Below are positions 1 through 8,889 of a DNA stretch of 64,000 nt, piece after piece; positions within the stretch are counted from its first letter, which is position 1; every line of letters starts with the position of its first letter. The translations under genes were made by a program, and so were the position numbers. The notes below the pieces were generated by a model. That model worked only from the letters and a program-made list of their open reading frames with translations. It ran no database searches and was not told the origin of the DNA. The DNA is taken from contig NZ_CP022743.1 in the NCBI RefSeq assembly GCF_002257585.1, positions 3,410,001 to 3,474,000 on the forward strand, in the 5' to 3' direction. The stretch is from Mucilaginibacter xinganensis. Its GTDB lineage: Bacteria; Bacteroidota; Bacteroidia; Sphingobacteriales; Sphingobacteriaceae.

Positions 1-289
1 GCTTTTTATTGACGTTATGTTCTTCAAAAAAATCGGATGCCAATTCAGCACCTTTTTCTTCATGACTGTTTAAGTCTATCATGTATCCGAGGTCATGAAA
101 CCAAACCGCCGCCATTACCACAAAAAAGTCGTCGTCGTTCAATTGATAATGGTTAGCTATTTTTATTGCGGCAGCTACTACATCCTGTGTATGTTGTAAG
201 TTATGGTAAATCAGGGTTGATGTGTCATGCGTTCTGTAAAATTTTAACACATAATCCTGTGCCTGCTCAAGTAGTTGCTGGTGGTTCAT
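1..289 (-). CDS. HD-domain phosphohydrolase, N-terminal part (cut by window edge)
   Basis: Reads leftwards from an ATG at 289 and runs off the window, so only about 96 N-terminal residues are visible. They carry an HD-type metal-binding pattern: a His-rich YHNLQHTQDVV segment near residues 28-38 and WFHDLGY near 63-69. HD proteins are metal-dependent phosphohydrolases, often acting on nucleotides. From memory, Sphingobacteriaceae proteins starting this way often continue into a membrane domain of the Pycsar-effector-like family; that part is outside the window, so this is only an inference. It is divergent from the GAF gene at 656, across a 366 bp AT-rich gap. Confidence 0.7.
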   Translation of the reverse strand, partial: MNHQQLLEQAQDYVLKFYRTHDTSTLIYHNLQHTQDVVAAAIKIANHYQLNDDDFFVVMAAVWFHDLGYMIDLNSHEEKGAELASDFFEEHNVNKK

Positions 290-655
290 ATTGCCGGATA
301 ATTTGAAGCGATCTTGATTTTATTTTATTGTTAATTTTAATAGCAATAATTTAATATTGACAGTAAAAGTAATGAATCAATCTGCAAAATGTTTTAATTT
401 GAATAGCAATGCTAAGGTTTTGAGCGAAAACTTTACGGTAACGTAACAAATAAAATCCATTAACAGGTTTCCAAATTAAGTATGCAGATAGCTATCCTGA
501 TTAAGTGCAGTTTTGATTTATAGCTGTGTTTATAAAAAATAAAACCATGCCGGTTATATTAAGTTAATCAGTAAACATCCCAATAGTTGATATTTTGCGT
601 AATTCATTAAAGTTCAATTTTTTGGTAAATTTGCAATGATAAATATTATCTAACT
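290..655. other. AT-rich divergent intergenic region
   Basis: This 366 bp gap separates the leftward HD gene from the rightward GAF gene. Apart from a TAnnTTTG element at 626-633 I see no gene, tRNA or clear terminator. A 24-codon ATG frame at 372-446 has no supporting feature and is not called. Confidence 0.5.
626..633 (+). promoter_or_regulatory. Bacteroidota -7 element (TAAATTTG)
   Basis: An exact TAnnTTTG match lies 22 bp before the ATG at 656, where a -7 element with a short leader is expected. No convincing -33 TTG at the usual spacing was seen, so support rests on one element. Confidence 0.4.
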
Positions 656-3037
656 ATGTTATTTCCGCAATTTTCAGAAAATCCATTCCAAATAAAACTT
701 TCTTTTCATAAGATAATTGAAAGGCTGGAAGAAATTGCGGCAGGTGAGCCTGGTATAAATACAAAAAAAGCTGCCGAAATATTGACAGAAGTGGCGCCTT
801 TTCCTGAATTGAGAGACGGTATAGAAAGCATTTCACAAATTGCAGATAATGAATTGGTGATAGCTCACTTATTGCAGGATCTGTTTCCTGAAATCCTCTC
901 CAAAAATGAAATTAAAGCGGTAAGTATTCCTTATCTGGGCTTAATTTTTAATTATACCGAACGTTTTAAAGACATTATCAAAGCTGCCGGCACCAACTTT
1001 GACTTTAATATCCGCGATTTTGACGAACACCAGTTTTATGTAATGAGCTGCTGCATTATCCTTAACCAGTTTTATGGAACACATTTAGATTTTGGCAAAC
1101 CGCTTTTTTATGATATCCCGGCAGCAGACGGGATTATTAAACACTACCGTATTTTATATAACGCTGATTTTTTAGAGATTATACCAACCGAAAAATCATC
1201 GATGCTAACCAAAGAGGATATTGATCTATTAATGGACAACTATGATGATCTGGATCTCTGGAAAGAGAAATTTCCGCCAAATAGCTGGATATTAAAGGGG
1301 TTTGGCATAATGACGCTATTTGATGCAACTGTTGAAAACGCTGTATCAAGCTTAAAAAGCAACTTGCTGGGCAATAAAAGCACATCTGAGGTACAGGAAA
1401 ATCTTGAAACCATTTTCAGATCTATATTTAAGATTCCGGATTTGCATATCGGTTTTACTGCTTTCGATAAGGAAAATGATAAATTCGTGAACACCTCTAT
1501 CGGGCAAAAAATTAAAAGTTACATGCTTGAAGGAAAGACCGAGGCTGACTGCCAGCAGATGCTTCGTGCTGACACCTACCAAAATCTGATTAAAAAGCAG
1601 ACCCCGCTGGCCATTACTGACCTCCCGGAGTTTGTTTCAGCAAACCCGGAAAGCAAATTATCACGTCATTTTAGCGCACAGGATGTTCAAAGTTTCATAT
1701 TAGCGCCAATTGTTAAAAATGGTGCATTGCTGGGTATTTTAGAATTAGTTTCAAAAAGGACCAGGGACCTCAATAGCGTCAATGCAAAAAAGCTGGAAAT
1801 TGTTATGCCATTCCTGGTCGACACCATTTATAGAAAGGTAACAGAACTGCAAAACCAGATAGAAGCTGTTATACAACAAAATTATACCACATTGCATCCC
1901 AGTGTTAACTGGAAATTCAGGGACGAAGCTTTAAAATACATCCGTAATAAAGAAGCTGGTAAACCATATCATCCTAAAGAAATAGCATTTCAAGATGTAT
2001 ATCCCCTGTATGGGCAAATTGATATAAAGAATTCGTCTATTACCCGTAATTTGAGTGTTGCAAATGATTTAATTAGCCAGCTGCAGCAAGTTATTTTATT
2101 GCTTGAGCAAATGCACCAGGAAGATTGCATTGTTGACGCAGCAGAGAAAGTAATTGAGTTAAAGGAGTTTTTAAATGATCTGGACGCCGGCCTGAAAGCC
2201 GATACAGAGCATTTTATTCAAAATTATATTGAAACGACCATTCATCCAATTTTAACTAACAACAAAAAGGTAAGCAAGAAAATTTCAGACCAGATAGACG
2301 AATATTTTAAACGCACTGATAAATTAACCGGCGATTTTTACGCCAACCGGCGCAATTACGAAACCACGCTAACCTTAATAAATGAAAAACTGATCAGTAT
2401 AATTGACAGCAGGCAGACAGAAGCACAGGTTTATTTCCCTCATTATTATGAAAGATTTAAAACTGATGGTGTTGAACACAATTTATATATAGGAAAATCT
2501 ATATCGCCTACACAAGCTTTCGAACCGGCACATTTGGAACATTTGCGTTTATGGCAGTTGCTGGTGCTTTGTGAAATGGAGGCAGAACAATATCGCCTAA
2601 AAAAAGATTTACCTATTCAGCTGGGTGTAACTTCATTGATCCTTATTTTCAGCACCCCTATCGCTATCCGTTTCAGGATGGACGAAAAACATTTTGATAT
2701 TGATGGTGCTTACAACATCAGGTACGAGGTTATTAAAAAACGTATTGATAAAGCTTTTATAAAAGGAACTAAGGAACGGATTACCAAACAAAACCGGATC
2801 ACTATTATTTTCTCAAAACCTGAAGAAGAAACGGAATACATGAAACTGATTAACCTGCTACAAGACAGGGGTATATTGGGTTCTAAAATTGAAGAATTTG
2901 AATTAGAGGACCTGCAAGGGGTTTCTGGCTTAAAAGCCCTACGGGTTAGTGTTATACATAACTCAAAAATATCCGCCGGGATTTTTGATTACGAAGAAAC
3001 GTATAAGCAACTGAATGCTGCTGCCGTGGAGAACTAA
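656..3037 (+). CDS. GAF-domain-containing protein, 793 aa
   Basis: A long soluble protein with no signal peptide or membrane helix. A GAF-like sensor domain lies at roughly residues 225-395, ending in a typical LAPIVKNGALLGILELVSKR strand pattern. Long helical stretches before and after it (about 400-600) suggest dimerisation. No kinase, cyclase, GGDEF or DNA-binding output motif was found. Large GAF proteins of this kind occur in Sphingobacteriaceae; their ligand and role are unknown to me. The start at 656 fits the -7 element at 626. It stands alone, with 243 bp before the next gene. Confidence 0.75.
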   Translation: MLFPQFSENPFQIKLSFHKIIERLEEIAAGEPGINTKKAAEILTEVAPFPELRDGIESISQIADNELVIAHLLQDLFPEILSKNEIKAVSIPYLGLIFNYTERFKDIIKAAGTNFDFNIRDFDEHQFYVMSCCIILNQFYGTHLDFGKPLFYDIPAADGIIKHYRILYNADFLEIIPTEKSSMLTKEDIDLLMDNYDDLDLWKEKFPPNSWILKGFGIMTLFDATVENAVSSLKSNLLGNKSTSEVQENLETIFRSIFKIPDLHIGFTAFDKENDKFVNTSIGQKIKSYMLEGKTEADCQQMLRADTYQNLIKKQTPLAITDLPEFVSANPESKLSRHFSAQDVQSFILAPIVKNGALLGILELVSKRTRDLNSVNAKKLEIVMPFLVDTIYRKVTELQNQIEAVIQQNYTTLHPSVNWKFRDEALKYIRNKEAGKPYHPKEIAFQDVYPLYGQIDIKNSSITRNLSVANDLISQLQQVILLLEQMHQEDCIVDAAEKVIELKEFLNDLDAGLKADTEHFIQNYIETTIHPILTNNKKVSKKISDQIDEYFKRTDKLTGDFYANRRNYETTLTLINEKLISIIDSRQTEAQVYFPHYYERFKTDGVEHNLYIGKSISPTQAFEPAHLEHLRLWQLLVLCEMEAEQYRLKKDLPIQLGVTSLILIFSTPIAIRFRMDEKHFDIDGAYNIRYEVIKKRIDKAFIKGTKERITKQNRITIIFSKPEEETEYMKLINLLQDRGILGSKIEEFELEDLQGVSGLKALRVSVIHNSKISAGIFDYEETYKQLNAAAVEN

Positions 3038-3280
3038 TTAGAAAACAGATAATATCCTTTGTTCAGTTTATTATAATGTTGACACGATTAGTTAACGCAG
3101 TGGTTTATCTGCATTTGTAATTTGACAGCCCCTCCTCTTAAAATCAATTGGCTTTTCTTGTCCGAAAATATAGCTTCACCCCATACCGCTGTATTTACTG
3201 CTTTCAACGTTTCCGGGCTTTAAAAAACAATATCAAAACTTCAACTGTAAAACAGTGTTTAGCAAACACAATCAACTGTT

Positions 3281-4174
3281 ATGGCACACAATAAAACACC
3301 TATTTATACGGCTTTTGCCGCCAATACCATTATTGCAATTGTAAAACTTGTGGCTGCTGCTGCCACCGGCAGTTCGGCAATGGCTTCAGAAGGCATCCAC
3401 TCGCTGGTTGATACAAGTAACGAAATCCTGCTACTGCTGGGCATCAGTAAAAGCCAAAAACCCGCAGATGAAAAACGCCCCTTTGGCTATGGTAAAGAGC
3501 TTTACTTTTGGAGTTTTGTGGTATCGCTGTTGTTTTTTGCCCTGGGCGGCGGCTTCTCCATTTACGAAGGTATTGAGCACCTGATGCACCCCGAAGCTAT
3601 AACCAGCCCCATGTGGAACTACGTTATCCTGGGCATTGCTTTTTTACTGGACGGATATTCATTGATTACTGCCCTGAAGGAATTTAACCGCCAGCGCGGT
3701 GATACACCATTCTGGAAAGCCGTACACCAAAGCAAAGACCCTGCAACTTTCGTAGTGCTGTTTGAAGATGCGGCCGACGTTATCGGCATTCTGATCGCTT
3801 TTTTTGGCATCCTGCTGGCGGTGTTGCTGCATAACCCCTACATTGACGGCGTGGCCTCCGTATTGATAGGCCTGTTACTTACCGCCGTGGCTGTTCTGCT
3901 GGTACGCGAGAGCCATAGCCTGCTGATGGGTGAAACAGGATCGCCTGCCGAGCTTAGTCAGATCATCACTATAGTTGAAAATGACGACATGGTGCAAAGC
4001 GTACTCACCCACCTTAGCATGTACATGGGCCCCGAAGAAGTCGTGCTGCTGTTAAAAATAAAGTTTGACAAGGGCAGGCAAAACAGTGAAGTTGTTGATA
4101 CCATACACCTGTTGCGGCAAAACATACAAACAAGCCTGCCGCGTTATAAAAATATTTTTATTGAACCGGTATAG
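3281..4174 (+). CDS. Cation diffusion facilitator transporter (paralogue 1)
   Basis: A 297-residue inner-membrane divalent metal/proton antiporter of the CDF family. The second membrane segment carries H40-x3-D44 within SEGIHSLVD, and the fifth carries E162-D163-x2-D166, where CDF transport-site ligands sit. The RPFGYGKELYFWSF stretch after segment two is typical. A short cytoplasmic domain follows from about residue 215. The metal (Zn, Fe, Mn or Co) cannot be told from sequence. The gene converges on the DUF72 gene with a 2 bp gap. A close paralogue lies at 30961-31857. Confidence 0.9.
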   Translation: MAHNKTPIYTAFAANTIIAIVKLVAAAATGSSAMASEGIHSLVDTSNEILLLLGISKSQKPADEKRPFGYGKELYFWSFVVSLLFFALGGGFSIYEGIEHLMHPEAITSPMWNYVILGIAFLLDGYSLITALKEFNRQRGDTPFWKAVHQSKDPATFVVLFEDAADVIGILIAFFGILLAVLLHNPYIDGVASVLIGLLLTAVAVLLVRESHSLLMGETGSPAELSQIITIVENDDMVQSVLTHLSMYMGPEEVVLLLKIKFDKGRQNSEVVDTIHLLRQNIQTSLPRYKNIFIEPV

Positions 4175-4176
4175 GT

Positions 4177-4932
4177 TTACAGCTGTCTTACATAATCTGC
4201 CAGTGTACAAAGGTTATTCCAGGCATCGCCGGCGGTATTGTTAAAGTAAACGTACACATCCCTGCCCTCCTCCTGCCATTCGCTTACATACTGCGCGTAT
4301 TCGTAAAGCAGCTCATCGGCATAGCTTCCCTTATAGTTACCTTCCGGACCGTGAAAGCGGAGGTAAACAAAACCAGCGGCAGTAATAACCTGCGGCGAGG
4401 GTGATGCAGGCATGTCCTGCAATACCATTCCTGCATCAAAGCTGCTTAACAGCTCATAAACTTCATCATTATACCACGACCGATGCCTGAACTCCACAGC
4501 TACGTGCCATTGCTGTGTTTTGTTAGCCTGTGTTAAAAGGCTTAACAAATGCGTTAACTGTTCCGTTTGTGCTATGGTTACCTTTGGCGGGAATTGCACC
4601 AGGATGCAGCCTTTTTTGCTCACCCCACGGCTAATTACATCCATGAAGCGGGTAACATCTTTGGCATTAAAAGCCAGTTGTTTATTATGTGTAATATTTC
4701 GCCACAGCTTAAAAGTAAACTTAAAGTTTTCCGGGACGCTATCCGCCCATTTAGATACAGTGGAAGGCATAGGCAATTTATAAAACGAACTGTTGATCTC
4801 AATACTGTTGAGGTTCGCGGCATAATACTGCAAGCGTGAGCAGTTGTTAAAAGGGGGCTGAAAATCACGCTTTGAAATAGGGATAACCAGCCCGCTGGTG
4901 CCGCCATAAAACTCACCTTTACCTGTTTGCAT
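4177..4932 (-). CDS. DUF72 (YecE-like) family protein
   Basis: A 251-residue cytoplasmic protein matching the DUF72/YecE family: an N-terminal YGGTSGLVIP strand, the EINSSFY motif near residues 45-51, FKFTFKLWRNITH, CILVQFPPK and a C-terminal VYVYFNNTAGDAWNNL. The family has a TIM-barrel-like fold and no established enzymatic role. Length is normal. The ATG at 4932 is followed at once by the family's N-terminal strand. It is tail-to-tail with the CDF gene and divergent from the histidine kinase at 5101. Confidence 0.88.
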   Translation of the reverse strand: MQTGKGEFYGGTSGLVIPISKRDFQPPFNNCSRLQYYAANLNSIEINSSFYKLPMPSTVSKWADSVPENFKFTFKLWRNITHNKQLAFNAKDVTRFMDVISRGVSKKGCILVQFPPKVTIAQTEQLTHLLSLLTQANKTQQWHVAVEFRHRSWYNDEVYELLSSFDAGMVLQDMPASPSPQVITAAGFVYLRFHGPEGNYKGSYADELLYEYAQYVSEWQEEGRDVYVYFNNTAGDAWNNLCTLADYVRQL

Positions 4933-5062
4933 AATTAATTACATTCAAAAAGCAGACCGCGATTACAAAAAAGTTTAAAAAAACTGCAGTGCACGATCTT
5001 AAGAAAGATAATTGAAAATCAATACTTTATATTTAACTTAACATTCTTTTGAAAAACTAATT

Positions 5063-5070
5063 TATCTTTG
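5063..5070 (+). promoter_or_regulatory. Bacteroidota -7 element (TATCTTTG)
   Basis: A TAnnTTTG match 30 bp before the ATG of the histidine kinase gene. A TTTTG lies 11 bp upstream, too close to be a standard -33 box, so only the -7 element is called. Confidence 0.4.
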
Positions 5071-5100
5071 TAACTTCCAAATTATCTTTCAAATTAAAAA

Positions 5101-6303
5101 ATGCTAACAATCCCGATGCCTGAAAACGAAACCGACAGGCTGGCTGCACTACAATCATACCATATTTTTGACACCGCTGAGGAAAAGGACTTTGACCAGC
5201 TAACAACGCTTGCATCCGCCATTTGCGGGGTACCTATAGCGCTCATTACTTTTATTGACGAAAAACGACAGTGGTTTAAATCGCATTTTGGTACAGATGT
5301 TACCGAAAACTTAAGAGAGCATTCTTTTTGCGCCCATACAATTGCGGCTGATGACGATATTTTGATAGTACCGGAAGCCCGTGCTGATGCCCGTTTTGCT
5401 GAAAACCCTATGGTAACCGGGCCCACCCAAATAAATTTTTATGCTGGTGTACCGCTGGTAAACGAAGATGGTTATGCATTAGGCACCCTGTGTGTGATTG
5501 ACCAAAAAATAAAGCATCTTACCCATGAGCAAGGTGAAGCACTGAAAATATTGGGCAAACAAGTAGTTGATAAGTTAGAGCTGAAAAGAAAAGTATTACA
5601 CCTTGAAAAAGCTAACCAGGAACTTCTGAACTCCAACGTGCTGATCCAGAAATTTGCTTCAATGGCTGCGCATGATATCAAGAACCCGCTAAGCAGCATC
5701 CTGCTTACCTCTCAGGCGCTAAAAATACGGCAGGAAAAGCTCCAGGATAAAGGCTGCATACACCTTGCCGATCTGAACATCGCCGCAACAAAAAACCTGC
5801 TTTCACTGGTGGAAGAAATGCTGGCTTATTCAAAATCACCTTCGTTGCTACTGGCCAAAAAACAACATTTTGAACTCAACGGCCTTATTAACAAAGTTAA
5901 AACTATGCTTACGGTGCCGCCGAACGTGGAGATTATACTTCCGCCGGAACAACATAGGCTTTATTTTTCTGTAATTGCTTTTGAGCAAATCCTGATCAAC
6001 TTGTTAAGTAACGCCATACGTTACACTAACAAACCCGAAAGCGTCATCACCATCCGTTTTATTCAGGATGATGATTTTTACCGGATGGAAGTGGAGGACA
6101 ATGGCATCGGCATAGCAGAACAATACCACGAAAAAATCTTTGCCAATAACTTCACCCTCAAAATCACAGACCGGTACAATGAAAAAGGGTCGGGTATTGG
6201 CCTGTCAACCGTTAAGGATCTGCTTACCGTGCTAAACGGCAGCATTTACGTAAAATCCGTACCGGGCGAAGGAACCACCTTTTTTATTGCGATCAAGAAG
6301 TAA
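5101..6303 (+). CDS. Soluble GAF-domain sensor histidine kinase
   Basis: A 400-residue kinase with an N-terminal GAF domain (about 20-165), a coiled linker, a HisKA domain with phospho-acceptor H191 in AAHDIKNPLSS, and a C-terminal HATPase: N-box NLLSNAIRY near 300, G1 EDNGIGIAEQY and G2 GSGIGLSTVKDLL. There is no membrane segment, so it should sense a cytosolic ligand or redox/light state through the GAF domain. No response regulator gene is adjacent, so the partner is unknown. The GAF region resembles those of bacteriophytochrome-like 'LAALQSYHIFDT' kinases, but no chromophore Cys is assigned. Confidence 0.9.
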   Translation: MLTIPMPENETDRLAALQSYHIFDTAEEKDFDQLTTLASAICGVPIALITFIDEKRQWFKSHFGTDVTENLREHSFCAHTIAADDDILIVPEARADARFAENPMVTGPTQINFYAGVPLVNEDGYALGTLCVIDQKIKHLTHEQGEALKILGKQVVDKLELKRKVLHLEKANQELLNSNVLIQKFASMAAHDIKNPLSSILLTSQALKIRQEKLQDKGCIHLADLNIAATKNLLSLVEEMLAYSKSPSLLLAKKQHFELNGLINKVKTMLTVPPNVEIILPPEQHRLYFSVIAFEQILINLLSNAIRYTNKPESVITIRFIQDDDFYRMEVEDNGIGIAEQYHEKIFANNFTLKITDRYNEKGSGIGLSTVKDLLTVLNGSIYVKSVPGEGTTFFIAIKK

Positions 6304-6324
6304 GCTTGCCGTTAACGGTGCACG

Positions 6325-8778
6325 TCAGCCATTTCCTACCCGTTCCATTTCTTCTGCTGCGCTCCCACCTGATCGTTTTGCAGTTTTATAGGTTTTACCA
6401 AAGCGATAAGTAAACGTAAGCGTAAAAACCCGGCTGTCGCGCATTATTTTAAAATACTCGGTAGCATTAGGGAACGACGTAAAACCCTCCATGGCATTGG
6501 TATACAAGATATCCCGAATGCTTAATTTAAGCGTACCTTTCTTTTTAAGCACGGGCCTTGCAATGCCTGCTGATAGTTGACCAGTTGGGTACAGCAACTC
6601 CTGCACATCGTTACGCGCGCGGGTTGTATAAAAACCGGAGATCTCAGCAGTATAATCTTTAAAAATGGTGAATTGGTTATTGGCGCTCAGGTTAAGCTGA
6701 TTTACCTGGCTGGTGTAGTTATTGCCGTTAAAACCCCGCAGCTGCTTATGGTTAAACGTTGCCTGTGCTGTAACACTCCACCAGCTCACCGGCGATACAG
6801 ACACCGCCTCAGACGCACCGATATTGTATGTATGCCCAACGTTGCCTTGCGTGTACAACAGGATACCCTTTGCCGCATCGTTTAAAAACAGCTGCGAAAA
6901 ATAGTTTTGAATATTGGTGTAGGATAATGTTGTAGTGAGCAGGTTTTTATATTGATGGCTCAACTCGAAATTCCAGCTAAACTGGGGTAAGAGGTAAGGA
7001 TTACCGGTTTGATAAGTGTATTTGTTGATGATAAAATAAAAGGGGTTAAGGTTCTGAAATACAGGCCGGTCTATCCGCCGGCCGGCAGTTAAGGTAAAAT
7101 TATTTGATGAGTCAGCCTGGTAGCTTACATAACCGCTGGGGAAGAACTCGCCGTAATTTCGTAAAAAAGCAGAATCTTTCTGAACAGCATTGCCCAATTG
7201 GTTGGCTTTATAGCTGGTGTACTCGTACCTCAATCCGCCTTGCATGGTAAACTTATTATACTTTCTTTCGATGGATGAATAAACGGCGTTGATATTTTCT
7301 TTATATAAAAAATGGTTACTTTTGCTGTTATCATCCACCCATTGGCCTCCTGTTAAATTTTGGTATGCGGCTAAGTTGTCGGTTTTACTGTAGGATGATC
7401 TTACACCCGCCTGAACGCTGCCGGTTTCGCCGATCTTCAGGGTATAGTCGGCCTTGCCAGATGCAATATTGATACCTGTAGGGATATTGCCGCGCGATAG
7501 TTCTGTGTACCCGCCAGGAGCAAGCAGCTTATTATCAAAATCCTGTTCGCTCTGCAGGTTATAACGCAGGTAGTCAAAATCAACAGCAAGATCCTGCGTT
7601 GCAGAAATATTATGCCTTAAGTTTAAATTAATGGCACCGTTCTTAAAGTGATTATCATTCTTGTTATCGGTTAAAATTGCAGAATCTGCCAGGCCTGCCG
7701 GATCTAACCAGGTAGCAGTAGCCGTGTTATCACCCTTTCTGTGGATAGCTGTACCGCTCAGCACCATTCCAATAGTGGTGTTTGGGCTTATATAATAATC
7801 TATACCTGTTTTAATGCTATGATTGGTGACAGTTCCCTTAAAAAAAGAAGGCTGCCGCAGCATAGCGGCAACTGCTCCTGTTGCATCGTAATATTTGCGC
7901 AGTGCATACAAGTCAGTAAGGTATTGTACATAGTTCAAATTATAGTTAAAAAAGGTATTGATCTTGCCTGTGCGGTAATTTAGTACCAGACTGTTAGCGC
8001 TTTTAGGATAAACACCTTGTGCGGCCCCTGTGGTAAACGAGCCGTTAAAACCTTTCTGCCGGTTCTTTTTTGTTTTTATGTTGATGATACCCGCGTTTCC
8101 GCTTGCATCATACTTAGCGGTTGGGTTGGCTATCAGTTCAATTTGCGACACTTGCGACGAGCTCATGCTACTCAATAAATTATTAAGGTCAGCACCGCTC
8201 AGGTAGGTTGGCTTATCATCAATAGTAACCAGCACGCCTGCTTTACCCTGCAGGGAGATCCCGCCATTCCTGTCAACCGTTACCCCTGGCGATTTCTCCA
8301 GAACCTCCAGCACGGTTGAACCGGCGTTGGTAACCGATGCATCAATATTTAATACTGTTCTGCCCTGCTTCATTTCAACGGCAGGCGCATGCGAGGTAAT
8401 ATTTACCTGCTGCAATAAGGTACTTGCCTGCTGTAATCTTATTGAATCAGATTTTACTTTTCCTGGTAAGGTATAAACATGAGTGGATTGTGACTTATAA
8501 CCGGTGTAGGTGATAACAAAGGCGTAAGCACCCGGCTGAACGTTTTTAAACAAGGCAATCCCTTTAATATTGGCAACTACAGCTTTTACAGGTTTATCGT
8601 CCTTTAACAGTTTAACGGTGGCACCATCTGCTGGCTGCAGCCTCTCGTTAACTACAGTCAGCGAAAAATCAAGGGCGTTATCTGTTTTAGGCTGACAAAA
8701 AGCCATGGCACACATCAGCAATAATGCGGTCAGCAGTATAATTTTTTTAGTATGATGAATATGGTATGAGTGGCGCAA
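6325..8778 (-). CDS. Outer-membrane beta-barrel receptor with carboxypeptidase-like N-domain
   Basis: An 817-residue exported protein: signal peptide about 1-28, a carboxypeptidase-regulatory-like beta domain about 35-115, a TonB-plug-like domain about 130-235 (VLEVLEKSPGVTVDRNGGISLQGK, then NPTAKYDASGNAGIINI), and a long barrel ending in LTFTYRFGKTYK. This is the Bacteroidota outer-membrane beta-barrel family (OMP_b-brl_3 type), which may be TonB-dependent; the substrate is unknown. The frame has no ATG before the signal sequence. The only upstream initiator is TTG at 8778, after an in-frame stop, so a TTG start is likely. No SusD partner is adjacent. Confidence 0.88.
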   Translation of the reverse strand: MRHSYHIHHTKKIILLTALLLMCAMAFCQPKTDNALDFSLTVVNERLQPADGATVKLLKDDKPVKAVVANIKGIALFKNVQPGAYAFVITYTGYKSQSTHVYTLPGKVKSDSIRLQQASTLLQQVNITSHAPAVEMKQGRTVLNIDASVTNAGSTVLEVLEKSPGVTVDRNGGISLQGKAGVLVTIDDKPTYLSGADLNNLLSSMSSSQVSQIELIANPTAKYDASGNAGIINIKTKKNRQKGFNGSFTTGAAQGVYPKSANSLVLNYRTGKINTFFNYNLNYVQYLTDLYALRKYYDATGAVAAMLRQPSFFKGTVTNHSIKTGIDYYISPNTTIGMVLSGTAIHRKGDNTATATWLDPAGLADSAILTDNKNDNHFKNGAINLNLRHNISATQDLAVDFDYLRYNLQSEQDFDNKLLAPGGYTELSRGNIPTGINIASGKADYTLKIGETGSVQAGVRSSYSKTDNLAAYQNLTGGQWVDDNSKSNHFLYKENINAVYSSIERKYNKFTMQGGLRYEYTSYKANQLGNAVQKDSAFLRNYGEFFPSGYVSYQADSSNNFTLTAGRRIDRPVFQNLNPFYFIINKYTYQTGNPYLLPQFSWNFELSHQYKNLLTTTLSYTNIQNYFSQLFLNDAAKGILLYTQGNVGHTYNIGASEAVSVSPVSWWSVTAQATFNHKQLRGFNGNNYTSQVNQLNLSANNQFTIFKDYTAEISGFYTTRARNDVQELLYPTGQLSAGIARPVLKKKGTLKLSIRDILYTNAMEGFTSFPNATEYFKIMRDSRVFTLTFTYRFGKTYKTAKRSGGSAAEEMERVGNG

Positions 8779-8889
8779 ATTTGATACGTTTTTTGTAATC
8801 TTAACCTGAAAGACGCTTGAAATGAAATTTAGTTACGAACAAAGTTCCTTATATCCGACAGTTGCACATAAGGAAAGCAGAAAAAAACC

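Noticed and set aside
372..446. 24-codon ATG frame in the first intergenic region
   Set aside because: Very short, no motif, no ribosome site and no supporting context.
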